NCBI GenBank assembly: GCA_964608925.1
Contig: CAZSQD010000029.1
Coordinates: 1-14,998 of the forward strand
Reading direction: 5' to 3'
Length of the DNA: 14,998 nucleotides
Source: GCA-2733415 sp964608925
GTDB taxonomy: Bacteria > Bacteroidota > Bacteroidia > Flavobacteriales > Flavobacteriaceae
How positions within the stretch are numbered: the stretch's first letter is position 1; the number at the start of each line of letters is the position of its first letter. This document shows positions 7,186 to 14,998 of the stretch, piece by piece. A model generated the notes under the pieces. It did no database searches and was not told where the DNA came from. It worked only from the letters and a program-made list of their open reading frames with translations. The translations under genes and the position numbers were made by a program.

Positions 7186-8346
7186 TTAAAGTGTTCCTCT
7201 AAGAGCTTGTTCCCTTTCTATGGATTCAAAAAGTGCTTTAAAGTTTCCTGCTCCAAATCCTTTTGCCCCCATACGTTGTATGATTTCAAAAAATAACGTT
7301 GGTCTATCTGTTAATGGTTTGGTGAATATTTGTAATAAATACCCTTCTTCATCAGCATCTACCAAAATAGATAGTTTTTGCAATTCTTTAATATCCTCAT
7401 TCATCATTTCCATATGCACCCCTAAACGCCTTGGAATGTCATCATAATACGATTGTGGTGGTGGCGGTAAAAATTCCACACCATTGGCTCGTAATTGCTT
7501 AATGGTTGCAATAATATCATCTGTTGCTACGGCTAAATGTTGTACGCCTTCGCCTTCATAAAAATCTAAATATTCTTCAATTTGCGATTTTTTTGCAGCT
7601 TTTGCAGGTTCATTAATAGGAAACTTAATACGCCCATTACCGTTACTCATTACTTTACTCATTAAGGCTGAATATTCGGTATGGATTTGCTTATCATCAA
7701 AAGATAAAAAGTTAACAAATCCCATTACATCTTCATACCATTTTACCCAAACATCCATTTGGTTCCATCCTACATTACCTACCATATGGTCAATAAATTT
7801 TAATCCTGAAGATGGTGGGTTATAGTCTGATTTCCATTCCGTAAATCCTGGTAAAAAACTACCTGTATAATTTTTACGTTCTACAAACATATGAATGGTT
7901 TCACCATAAGTATGAATACCCGCACGTACCACTTCACCGTGTTTGTCTTTTTCAACGGTTGGCTCCATATAGGATTTAGCACCTCTTTTTGTAGTTTCCT
8001 CCCATGCTTTTTTTGCATCTTCTACCCAAAGTGCAACTACTTTTACTCCATCACCATGTTTGGTTACGTGGTCATTTATAGGTGATTTACTGTTTAATGC
8101 AGACGTTAATACCAAACGTATTTTATCTTGTTTTAATACATAACTTACGGTGTCTCTTGATCCTGTCTCCAAACCTTTGTAAGCATGTGATTGAAAACCA
8201 AATGCAGTTTTATAAAAATGAGCAGCTTGTTTTGCATTACCTACATAAAACTCAACATAATCTGTTCCTAAAAGTGGCAAGAAATCTTGTGCACCTTCAA
8301 ATATTTTTTCTAGTCCGTAGTTTACGGATTCTACTTTTTTTGCCAT
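7186..8346 (-). CDS. hppD: 4-hydroxyphenylpyruvate dioxygenase
   Basis: A 386-residue Fe(II) enzyme that turns 4-hydroxyphenylpyruvate and O2 into homogentisate and CO2 in tyrosine catabolism. Two vicinal-oxygen-chelate halves are seen: an N-terminal half starting GTDYVEFYVGNAKQAAHFY (27-45) and a catalytic C-terminal half. The iron ligands are His187 (FIDHMVGNV), His270 (GVQHLAVAT) and Glu354 (LFFEIIQRMG), and the conserved tail GFGAGNFKALFESIEREQ is at 363-380. The ATG at 8346 gives the usual length. A longer in-frame start at 8388 would translate a palindromic repeat into SPLGRL and was rejected. The gene lies directly downstream of hmgA, whose product consumes homogentisate. The 120-base spacer between them is a palindromic element. 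Confidence 0.97.
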   Translation of the reverse strand: MAKKVESVNYGLEKIFEGAQDFLPLLGTDYVEFYVGNAKQAAHFYKTAFGFQSHAYKGLETGSRDTVSYVLKQDKIRLVLTSALNSKSPINDHVTKHGDGVKVVALWVEDAKKAWEETTKRGAKSYMEPTVEKDKHGEVVRAGIHTYGETIHMFVERKNYTGSFLPGFTEWKSDYNPPSSGLKFIDHMVGNVGWNQMDVWVKWYEDVMGFVNFLSFDDKQIHTEYSALMSKVMSNGNGRIKFPINEPAKAAKKSQIEEYLDFYEGEGVQHLAVATDDIIATIKQLRANGVEFLPPPPQSYYDDIPRRLGVHMEMMNEDIKELQKLSILVDADEEGYLLQIFTKPLTDRPTLFFEIIQRMGAKGFGAGNFKALFESIEREQALRGTL

Positions 8347-8352
8347 AATTTT

Positions 8353-8466
8353 ATCCCCTCTTAATCTCCCCAAAGGGGAGAAACTCAATGCGGGAACATT
8401 TTGAGTTTTTAATTGTTAATTTACTATTTTCATTCTGTTCCTTCCTTTTGGGGAGGTTAGGATGGG
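8353..8466. repeat. Palindromic intergenic element between hmgA and hppD
   Basis: The two ends are imperfect inverted copies of one another (8353-8381, and about 8437-8466 read in reverse). The shared core is TCTCCCCAAAGGGG on one side and CCTCCCCAAAAGG on the other. The left end is itself a perfect 7-base-pair hairpin with an AAA loop (8365-8381). Inside lies a further inverted pair AACTCAA (8382-8388) and TTGAGTT (8401-8407). The element fills the spacer and abuts the hmgA stop. C/T-rich palindromes of this kind recur between genes in many Bacteroidota genomes; I infer a MITE-like or REP-like element, with possible effects on mRNA stability. Confidence 0.6.
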
Positions 8467-9621
<1,155 letters not shown>

Positions 9622-9970
9622 TTTATTTTAATTTAAAGATTAAAGTATTGAATGATTAAACAATTATTAATGCACTATTCAGGGTTTCTCTTATTGAGAT
9701 ATTTCAAGTAAATTAATATGTCTTGCCAGTATGGTTTCATAATATTACAAATATCGGAAAAAATAAAGTAAATTTCCTATGGTGACAACTTAAATTTAAT
9801 GATTTTAATCACAAAACGATAACCCATCCCTATAATTATCAAGAAGTTTGATTCTCCAATGTTTACATCAAAAATTAATAAATTGAAGCTTAGTTCCTCA
9901 TACCCTTGGGGTGAGGAAGTTTATTTATTTACTACACCAATTTAATTATAATTAGGCTATCACCCTGTGA
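9622..9970. other. 349-base intergenic region upstream of hmgA
   Basis: There is no convincing coding frame. It should hold the promoter of the aromatic cluster (weak candidate GATATTTG on the minus strand at 9755-9748). A separate inverted repeat at 9894-9918 (TTCCTCA and TGAGGAA, extended by a T-G pair on the plus strand only) is followed on the plus strand by GTTTATTTATTT. It therefore looks like a plus-strand terminator, although no plus-strand gene lies upstream. Confidence 0.5.
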
Positions 9971-9988
9971 TTAAAACCAATAGCCTAA
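9952..9988 (-). terminator. Hairpin overlapping the stop of the patatin gene
   Basis: A perfect 9-base inverted repeat (TTAGGCTAT at 9952-9960 and ATAGCCTAA at 9980-9988, 19-base loop) spans the TAA stop at 9973-9971. The minus strand continues as AT-rich sequence without a clear T run. It is a candidate terminator or 3'-end stabilising hairpin for the uvrC-patatin transcript. Confidence 0.35.
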
Positions 9989-12163
9989 ACTAATAAACCA
10001 TTCTACTTTTTTAACTTCAGGAGACCAACTGCTTTTTATTTGCATTGGCCCTAAAAAAGTTTGAATACCATAACCCAATGCATACCCATAATAATCAGGT
10101 AATGATAACCAATCTTGATCTTTATACAACCCATCATCTATATTTGCAAAATTAGCACTTGCTGTAAAAAAATGGTTTTTAGTAAACTCATAATGTACAT
10201 CAAAATTTGCTTTTACATATCCATCACCTGCTAAACTTAAAAAGTTATACCCATAAAATGGTTTATAATTATTCATAAAATTATTTCCATATCCTCCCAA
10301 AACAAAATCATGGGTAGAGGAGGTGTTGTTTCCTAAACGAAACCCACCTTCAACAAAAGCATTAAAGTATGTTTTTTTAGTTAGCGAGGTGGCATATCCC
10401 ATTTTTAACTGGCCAATAACAAATTGTTCAAATGACTCTTTTAGCTTACTGGGTGATATATAAAAATGTGTATCTCCCGCAACAAAAAAACCTTTTTTAG
10501 GATAAAATATATCATCAAAAGTATCGTATTTTAGTTTACCATAAACACTGTAAAAATCATTGTTTTCCAGTTCTAACCTACTACCATTTTTTTTATAGAA
10601 TAATTTTATTTTTTGATGTTCCACCCCTAATGCTAATGAAAAATCTTGACGTAATGGCGTTTCTATGTAAAATTGATTGGTAAGTGAGAGGGCGTTTAAG
10701 TCAATTTTTTCTGAAAGAAGATAGTTGTTATCAAAAATATTTAAATTTACTTCTGTTTCAAAAGCATTTAAATTTGATTTAACACCTATACTCCAATAAT
10801 ACCCTTTATCTAAGTAATACTCAAAGTTATAACGCACTTTTTCACCTAAAACAAGGTCTAAGCTGACAATATCATTATTAGTAAGTAGTTGCTTGTGTGT
10901 TAGGTTTATTAAAGCATTACCTTTATATAAATTGTCATAATGTAAACCTAATTTTAGTGCTGTTTTATTTTTGGTTTCTACTAAGTTTAATTGTAAAACA
11001 CCATTGTCTTTTAACTGATAATCTATTTTTTTAAAGTTATCCGTAGCTGCTAAAGCTATAATTCCATCTTCTATTTTTTGATAGGGAACTGTTTTATTTG
11101 TTTTTAATTTTAACTTCCCTAAAATATAAGAGCGGGTATAGTTTTCATTGCCAGAAATAGTAATATTATGAATATGATATGCTGTAGGAGGTCTCTTATC
11201 TATATGGTCTGTTTTTATATTTTGCTGACGGTTTGATAGCGCTAATAACTGCGCTTCAACTTGTGTAGCTGCTTGGTACCCTTCTTGATAAATTTCTTCG
11301 CCTTTATCAAAAGAAATAATACTATATTTATTAATATTAGGTTTTATATAAATAGCAGTTTTAGCTACCTTATCTTCCATTTGACTTTGGGGAGTAAAAT
11401 TAGAAATTTGTGTCATAATTTGCATTACGGACTTTAAATTTTCTTTTTGTTGTAAGCTATCTTGTACATCTACACCAATAACCACATCTACATTTTTTTG
11501 TAATAATTCATCAATAGGGTAATTGTTAGATATTCCTCCGTCAATCAATAATTTATCATCAATATGTACGGGTTCAAATAACGAAGGTATTGTACTACTT
11601 GCAGTAATAGCGTTGGGTAAATAACCGTGATCTAATATTTCTTGTTTACCTGTTTCTATATTGGTAGCTATGCAGAAAAATGGAATGGGTAGCTTGCTAA
11701 AGTTAGAAATATTTTTAACATGGTACAGTTTTTTTGAGTAAAAATTATAGGTACTTTGTCCTTTTGATAATGCAGAAGGAAAACCTAGTTTAAATTTATT
11801 AAACGGTAAAGTTACTGCATGTCTATCTCCATCTTCACGCTCAAAAAATGATTTATTTTTTCGTTTAAAATCATCCCGTATAATTTCTTCAAAATTAACT
11901 TCCTTAAACATTTTCGTCAACTCATCAGCGGTATAGCCCGAAGCATATAGTGCGCCTACAATAGCACCCATGCTTGTGCCTGCAATATAATCAATACGCA
12001 CACCTGCCTCTTCAATAGCTTTTAGGGCACCAATATGCGCCAACCCTTTTGCGCCACCACCACTTAAAACCAACCCAACTTTTACATTTTCTTGTTGTTT
12101 TTGTTGTGCGTAGCTACTAAAAAGTGCTAAAAATAAAAATATGTAGAGGGTATAATTTTTCAC
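9971..12163 (-). CDS. Patatin-like phospholipase with C-terminal outer-membrane barrel
   Basis: A 730-residue secreted protein. Residues 1-19 are a signal peptide ending SSYAQ. The patatin domain (about 27-220) has the glycine-rich oxyanion motif GGGAKG (35-40), the nucleophile Ser64 in GTSMG, and the catalytic Asp208 in DGG, so the Ser-Asp dyad is intact. A POTRA-like segment follows (about 330-395: IHNITISGNENYTRSYILGKL). The remainder is a BamA/surface-antigen type barrel with alternating aromatic strands that ends in a terminal Phe (SLGYWF), as outer-membrane beta-barrels do. This layout is that of type Vd autotransporters such as PlpD and FplA, lipolytic enzymes carried to the cell surface. 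The start codon is GTG (12163-12161); no nearby ATG would keep the signal peptide. It follows uvrC by 19 bases and is probably cotranscribed with it. Confidence 0.93.
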   Translation of the reverse strand: MKNYTLYIFLFLALFSSYAQQKQQENVKVGLVLSGGGAKGLAHIGALKAIEEAGVRIDYIAGTSMGAIVGALYASGYTADELTKMFKEVNFEEIIRDDFKRKNKSFFEREDGDRHAVTLPFNKFKLGFPSALSKGQSTYNFYSKKLYHVKNISNFSKLPIPFFCIATNIETGKQEILDHGYLPNAITASSTIPSLFEPVHIDDKLLIDGGISNNYPIDELLQKNVDVVIGVDVQDSLQQKENLKSVMQIMTQISNFTPQSQMEDKVAKTAIYIKPNINKYSIISFDKGEEIYQEGYQAATQVEAQLLALSNRQQNIKTDHIDKRPPTAYHIHNITISGNENYTRSYILGKLKLKTNKTVPYQKIEDGIIALAATDNFKKIDYQLKDNGVLQLNLVETKNKTALKLGLHYDNLYKGNALINLTHKQLLTNNDIVSLDLVLGEKVRYNFEYYLDKGYYWSIGVKSNLNAFETEVNLNIFDNNYLLSEKIDLNALSLTNQFYIETPLRQDFSLALGVEHQKIKLFYKKNGSRLELENNDFYSVYGKLKYDTFDDIFYPKKGFFVAGDTHFYISPSKLKESFEQFVIGQLKMGYATSLTKKTYFNAFVEGGFRLGNNTSSTHDFVLGGYGNNFMNNYKPFYGYNFLSLAGDGYVKANFDVHYEFTKNHFFTASANFANIDDGLYKDQDWLSLPDYYGYALGYGIQTFLGPMQIKSSWSPEVKKVEWFISLGYWF

Positions 12164-12182
12164 TGTGTGAAGTTACTAAAAG

Positions 12183-13967
12183 CTAATGAAACTCTTGATA
12201 TATTTTTTGAGCTTTTGAAAAACCAACTACTTTTTCTAAATCTTGTACCGTTGCTTCTTTAATTCTTTTAACCGATTTGAAGGCTTTCATTAAACTTACA
12301 ATTGTTTTTTCGCCAACACCATTAATGCTTTCTAACTCAGTTTGTAATGCTGTTTTACTACGTCTGTTACGATGGTGCTCTATCCCAAAACGGTGTGCTT
12401 CATTACGCAAATGTTGTATGACTTTTAGTGATTCTGACTTTTTATCCAAATACAATGGGTATTTATCATCAGGGTAAAATAACTCTTCCAAACGCTTTGC
12501 AATACCTATAATAGCTATTTTACCTCTTAAATTTAATGCATCTAAACTTTTTAAAGCGGATGATAATTGCCCTTTACCGCCATCAATAATAATAAGTTGT
12601 GGCAAAGGCTTTTCTTCTTCTACTAAACGCTTATAACGCCTATAAACCACCTCTTCCATAGACGCAAAATCATCAGGCCCTTCAACGGTTTTAATGTTAA
12701 AGTTTCGATACTCTTTTTTACTCGGTTTCCCATTTTTAAACACCACGCAAGCCCCAACAGGATGCGTACCTTGAATATTACTATTATCAAAACACTCAAT
12801 ATGCCGTGGTTCTACGGATAATCGCAAATCTTTTTTCATTTGCTTCATAATGCGATTAGCGTGCTTGTCTGGATCTGTAATTTTTACTTGTTTGAAACGA
12901 TCCATTCTAAAATATTTAGCATTCCGTTCCGAAAGTTCTACAATACGTTTTTTATCCCCTAATTGCGGAATGGTAATTTTAATTTCATTTCCTAAATCAA
13001 CTTTAAAGGGTACATAAATTTCTTTGGAGTTGGATTGGAAACGATTTCTGATTTCTATAATAGCTATTTCTAACAATTGCTTATCCGTTTCTGCTAATTT
13101 TTTCTTTAATTCTAAGGTATGTGATCTAATAATAGAACCGTAAGAGAGTTGTAGGAAATTGATGTATGCATAGGTTTCATCACTCACAATTGAAAACACA
13201 TCTACATTAGAAATTTTAGGATTTACAATAGTTGATTTGGATTGATAGTTTTCCAAAATTTCCACTTTTTCTTTAATACGTTGCGCATCTTCAAACTGTA
13301 AATTCTCGGCATATTGATGCATTAATTTTTTAAAGTGATGCAGTGATTTTTTAAAATTTCCTTTTAGTATATCTCGTATTGCTTGCGTTTGTTTATTATA
13401 AGATTCATTGGTTTGCAAACCCTCACAAGCACCTTTGCAATTGCCTAAATGATACTCTAAGCACACTTTAAATTTACCGGTATTGATATTTTGTGTTGAT
13501 AAATTGTAATTACAAGTACGCAAAGGGTAAAGCCCTTTTATTAAGTCTAGCAGTGTTTTTACGGTACGCATACTGGTGTAAGGACCAAAATACTCACTAC
13601 CATCTTTTATCATGCGGCGCGTAGTAAATACCCGAGCAAAGGGTTCTTTTTTAATACATATCCACGGATACGTTTTACCGTCTTTTAACAATACATTGTA
13701 CCGTGGTTGGTATTTTTTAATGAGATTATTTTCCAACAACAACGCATCGGTTTCTGTAGCGACTACAATGTGTTTGATGCTGACTATTTTTTTTACTAAA
13801 ACCGCCGTTTTTCCATTTTCATGCGTTTTGGTAAAGTAGGAAGAGACTCGTTTTTTTAAATTTTTAGCTTTACCAACATAAAGTATTTTCTCATCTGTAT
13901 CATAATATTGATACACACCAGGACTATTGGGTAGGGTTTGAAGTTGTAGTTTTAAAGCGTCTGTCAT
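12183..13967 (-). CDS. uvrC: UvrABC excinuclease subunit C
   Basis: A 594-residue nuclease (E. coli 610) that makes both incisions around bulky DNA lesions after UvrA and UvrB have marked them. The order of domains is complete: GIY-YIG nuclease (17-90, with GVYQYYD, ILYVGKAKNLKKRV and Glu79); a Cys cluster Cys152, 169, 177 and 181 that matches the iron-sulphur site reported for UvrC; the UvrB-binding UVR helix pair (about 210-245); the RNase H-like nuclease with Asp394 (CFDNSN), Asp462 (IIDGGKGQ) and the EAHRFGIEHHR block (523-533); and C-terminal helix-hairpin-helix (ESINGVGEKT). I chose the ATG at 13967. The in-frame GTG three codons earlier overlaps a probable -7 promoter box. The patatin gene follows by 19 bases, though no functional link is evident. 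Confidence 0.97.
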   Translation of the reverse strand: MTDALKLQLQTLPNSPGVYQYYDTDEKILYVGKAKNLKKRVSSYFTKTHENGKTAVLVKKIVSIKHIVVATETDALLLENNLIKKYQPRYNVLLKDGKTYPWICIKKEPFARVFTTRRMIKDGSEYFGPYTSMRTVKTLLDLIKGLYPLRTCNYNLSTQNINTGKFKVCLEYHLGNCKGACEGLQTNESYNKQTQAIRDILKGNFKKSLHHFKKLMHQYAENLQFEDAQRIKEKVEILENYQSKSTIVNPKISNVDVFSIVSDETYAYINFLQLSYGSIIRSHTLELKKKLAETDKQLLEIAIIEIRNRFQSNSKEIYVPFKVDLGNEIKITIPQLGDKKRIVELSERNAKYFRMDRFKQVKITDPDKHANRIMKQMKKDLRLSVEPRHIECFDNSNIQGTHPVGACVVFKNGKPSKKEYRNFNIKTVEGPDDFASMEEVVYRRYKRLVEEEKPLPQLIIIDGGKGQLSSALKSLDALNLRGKIAIIGIAKRLEELFYPDDKYPLYLDKKSESLKVIQHLRNEAHRFGIEHHRNRRSKTALQTELESINGVGEKTIVSLMKAFKSVKRIKEATVQDLEKVVGFSKAQKIYQEFH

Positions 13968-13975
13968 CTTACCCA

Positions 13976-14010
13976 CAAAAGTAGGTTGTTTTTTTTTAAT
14001 AACTACGCAA
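13976..14010 (-). promoter_or_regulatory. Candidate uvrC promoter very close to the start codon
   Basis: TACTTTTG on the minus strand (plus 13983-13976) fits TAnnTTTG. TTG at 14010-14008 could be the -33 box, but the 24-base spacing is longer than usual. The ATG at 13967 begins eight bases past the box, so a transcript from here would be leaderless or nearly so. Confidence 0.4.
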
Positions 14011-14031
14011 GTAACTAAAGGTTTATATTAC

Positions 14032-14062
14032 TTGACTTTCTGCTCAAAAAACGTTATCTTCG
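14032..14062 (+). promoter_or_regulatory. Promoter of the HEPN-like gene
   Basis: TTGAC at 14032-14036 is followed by TATCTTCG at 14055-14062. TTG to the TA box is 20 bases, the usual Bacteroidota spacing, and the box differs from TAnnTTTG by one base. The same stretch also reads as TTGACT, 16 bases, TTATCT, close to an ordinary sigma-70 promoter, so it might work in more than one kind of host. The leader would be about 85 bases and contains the hairpin at 14089-14105. Confidence 0.65.
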
Positions 14063-14069
14063 CTTAACT

Positions 14070-14105
14070 CCGAATATAAATTTACCTGTACCGAGTTATT
14101 CGGTA
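14070..14105 (+). promoter_or_regulatory. Overlapping hairpins in the leader of the HEPN-like gene
   Basis: TACCGA (14089-14094) and TCGGTA (14100-14105) form a perfect 6-base-pair hairpin with loop GTTAT. The right arm can instead pair as TATTCGG (14097-14103) with CCGAATA (14070-14076). Two mutually exclusive folds in a leader are compatible with regulation or with a recombination site; neither is shown. Confidence 0.4.
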
Positions 14106-14131
14106 TTAAAACGGATTCATATTCTTAACAA

Positions 14132-14747
14132 GTTGTAGCTAATTTGAGAAAAATGTTAGATGAATTAAAAAATAGCGTTAATAATCAAATTCCTGAATCC
14201 ATCTTGAATGATTATATGATGTTAAAAGGATTACAGGCAAAAAAATCTACAAAATATATTGCAACAGCTGAATTAGCAATGCACTCGAAAATTGTACAAA
14301 GCGACTTATCTATTACGACAATAAATTATAAAAAGGCAACCACAGAAATGGAAAAGAAGTTCTACTCAAGAATTTCATCTACGATTGTTTACGAATACTT
14401 ATCTGACGTAAATTATTTGCTCGGAAACAAACTGACAAAGGAATTAGTGAAAAATAATTTTAGTAAATTAGCAGAAAACTCAAAACAACTGAACAAAGAA
14501 TTCAGTTTATTTAAAAAAGAAAATCTTTCAACTTTCAAGTTTATTAGAAACGAATTAGGAGCGCATAAATCGAAAAAAACAGAATTTTTAATTACAAATC
14601 TATTTGAGGTTGATGATGAAAAAATTATGGACTTGACAGCTGATTTGATTATTATCAATAATAAGTTGTTTAAACTAATCACAAATATTTATAAAGCAAT
14701 TTCAGAATTTCATAAGATAAATGGAATAATAAAAAACTAGCTACAAC
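14132..14747. repeat. 10-base inverted repeats flanking the HEPN-like gene
   Basis: GTTGTAGCTA at 14132-14141 and its exact reverse complement TAGCTACAAC at 14738-14747 enclose the gene. The right copy includes the stop codon and the left copy ends 11 bases before the ATG. The placement suggests the ends of a mobile cassette. No transposase or integrase gene is visible in the window. Confidence 0.55.
14153..14740 (+). CDS. Putative HEPN-like ribonuclease, single-gene cassette
   Basis: A 195-residue, Lys- and Leu-rich protein that I do not recognise as a named family. Predicted structure is almost wholly helical, with no signal peptide or membrane segment. Near the end, FIRNELGAHKS contains Arg132-Asn133-x4-His138. 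This fits the R-x(4-6)-H motif, with a polar residue after Arg, that forms the active site of HEPN ribonucleases in toxin-antitoxin, abortive infection and CRISPR effector proteins. The position late in a helical protein also fits. The ATG at 14153 was preferred; a TTG three codons earlier is in frame. The gene is the only one on the plus strand, with its own promoter, flanking inverted repeats and hairpin-rich spacer. No nucleotidyltransferase or other antitoxin partner is adjacent within the window. The protein is probably real; its activity is inferred from one motif. Confidence 0.7.
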   Translation: MLDELKNSVNNQIPESILNDYMMLKGLQAKKSTKYIATAELAMHSKIVQSDLSITTINYKKATTEMEKKFYSRISSTIVYEYLSDVNYLLGNKLTKELVKNNFSKLAENSKQLNKEFSLFKKENLSTFKFIRNELGAHKSKKTEFLITNLFEVDDEKIMDLTADLIIINNKLFKLITNIYKAISEFHKINGIIKN

Positions 14748-14998
14748 AATGGCTATAATTAATACGGGTTTTGGTGCTTAATCTAAAGTTCTGTGCCATT
14801 TACCAACTCCGCCAAATCTTTTGATTTGGCTTTAGAACAAAAAAGATAAAACAAAATAAAAAGTTTTGGCTATGTGCTTAATCGGAAATTAATCGCTTTT
14901 TAATCCCGTACTAACCATAGCCCAACCGTTAAGCGAAACTTTTCAAATGGCAATTCCTGAAATAGGTTGACTAAAAATTAAACAATTAAATTAGTCAC
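14741..14998. other. Non-coding, hairpin- and repeat-rich right end
   Basis: I see no gene in these 258 bases. The 10-mer GTGCTTAATC occurs at 14774-14783 and again exactly 100 bases later at 14874-14883, each time preceded by GGCTAT (14751-14756 and 14868-14873). Interleaved inverted pairs follow: GGCTATG (14868-14874) with CATAGCC (14916-14922), and CTTAA-TCGG (14877-14885) with CCG-TTAAG (14926-14933). TGACTAA (14968-14974) pairs with TTAGTCA (14991-14997). The pattern suggests successive cassette ends or a recombination site rather than a plain spacer. Confidence 0.5.
14811..14830 (+). terminator. Hairpin downstream of the HEPN-like gene
   Basis: GCCAAATC and GATTTGGC form a perfect 8-base-pair stem with a TTTT loop, 70 bases after the stop. 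Only TTTAGAAC follows, so the T tail is short. A weak terminator or a conserved hairpin of the flanking element are both possible. Confidence 0.4.

Noticed and set aside
8347..8388. Longer hppD start at 8388
   Set aside because: The extension is a translation of the palindromic repeat and is not part of the enzyme family.
13968..13976. GTG at 13976 as the uvrC start
   Set aside because: The GTG overlaps the end of a probable -7 promoter box, and the ATG three codons later gives a normal protein.
14144..14152. TTG at 14144 as the start of the HEPN-like gene
   Set aside because: An ATG follows three codons later; the TTG adds only MRK and there is no sign that it is preferred.
14413..14682. 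Minus-strand frame of 89 codons inside the HEPN-like gene as an antitoxin
   Set aside because: It is fully antisense to a better gene, has no promoter or family features, and its Ser/Phe/Asn-rich content is what the complement of a Lys/Leu-rich gene gives.
14876..14934. Firm call of an integron attC site
   Set aside because: One arm is off consensus, the inner arms do not nest, and no integrase is visible; kept only as a finding.

Overview
The window is AT-rich chromosomal DNA of a Bacteroidota bacterium, most likely a flavobacterium. The evidence is the Bacteroidota-type promoter boxes (TTTG, about 20 bases, TAnnTTTG), A-rich leaders with almost no Shine-Dalgarno sequences, a DUF3108 protein, an M23 lipoprotein whose residues after the lipid-bearing Cys look like a Bacteroidota surface-export signal, and a short iron-dependent homogentisate dioxygenase. 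Products are named from family motifs read in the sequence; no database search was run.

Ten genes and one cut-off gene lie on the minus strand, so transcription runs from high to low coordinates. From the right: uvrC (13967-12183, nucleotide excision repair) is followed after 19 bases by a secreted patatin-like phospholipase with a C-terminal outer-membrane barrel (12163-9971, GTG start). A 349-base gap separates this pair from a five-gene aromatic amino acid catabolic cluster: homogentisate 1,2-dioxygenase, 4-hydroxyphenylpyruvate dioxygenase, 3-hydroxyanthranilate 3,4-dioxygenase, kynurenine 3-monooxygenase and tryptophan 2,3-dioxygenase (9621-4188). This joins two O2-using steps of tyrosine breakdown to three O2-using steps of the kynurenine pathway. 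Kynureninase, formamidase, maleylacetoacetate isomerase and fumarylacetoacetase are not in the window. Three of the four junctions in the cluster hold palindromic or repeated DNA; the fourth is a TAATG stop-start overlap.

Downstream of the cluster, the 375-base gap 3813-4187 holds a candidate small RNA gene (about 4067-3961, minus) with a promoter-like box and a very strong intrinsic terminator, then a good promoter for the DUF3108 gene (3812-3042). That gene ends at its own terminator. Next is a tightly coupled unit of an M23 endopeptidase-like lipoprotein (2944-1691), glucose-6-phosphate isomerase (1687-113) and the first 27 codons of a membrane protein cut by the left edge.

The right end differs. 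The only plus-strand gene (14153-14740) is a stand-alone small protein with an R-x5-H motif typical of HEPN ribonucleases. It has its own strong promoter, sits between perfect 10-base inverted repeats, and is followed by about 250 bases of non-coding DNA full of hairpins and direct repeats. I read this as a mobile or accessory gene cassette, possibly a defence or toxin module. It is the most novel part of the window, together with the candidate small RNA.
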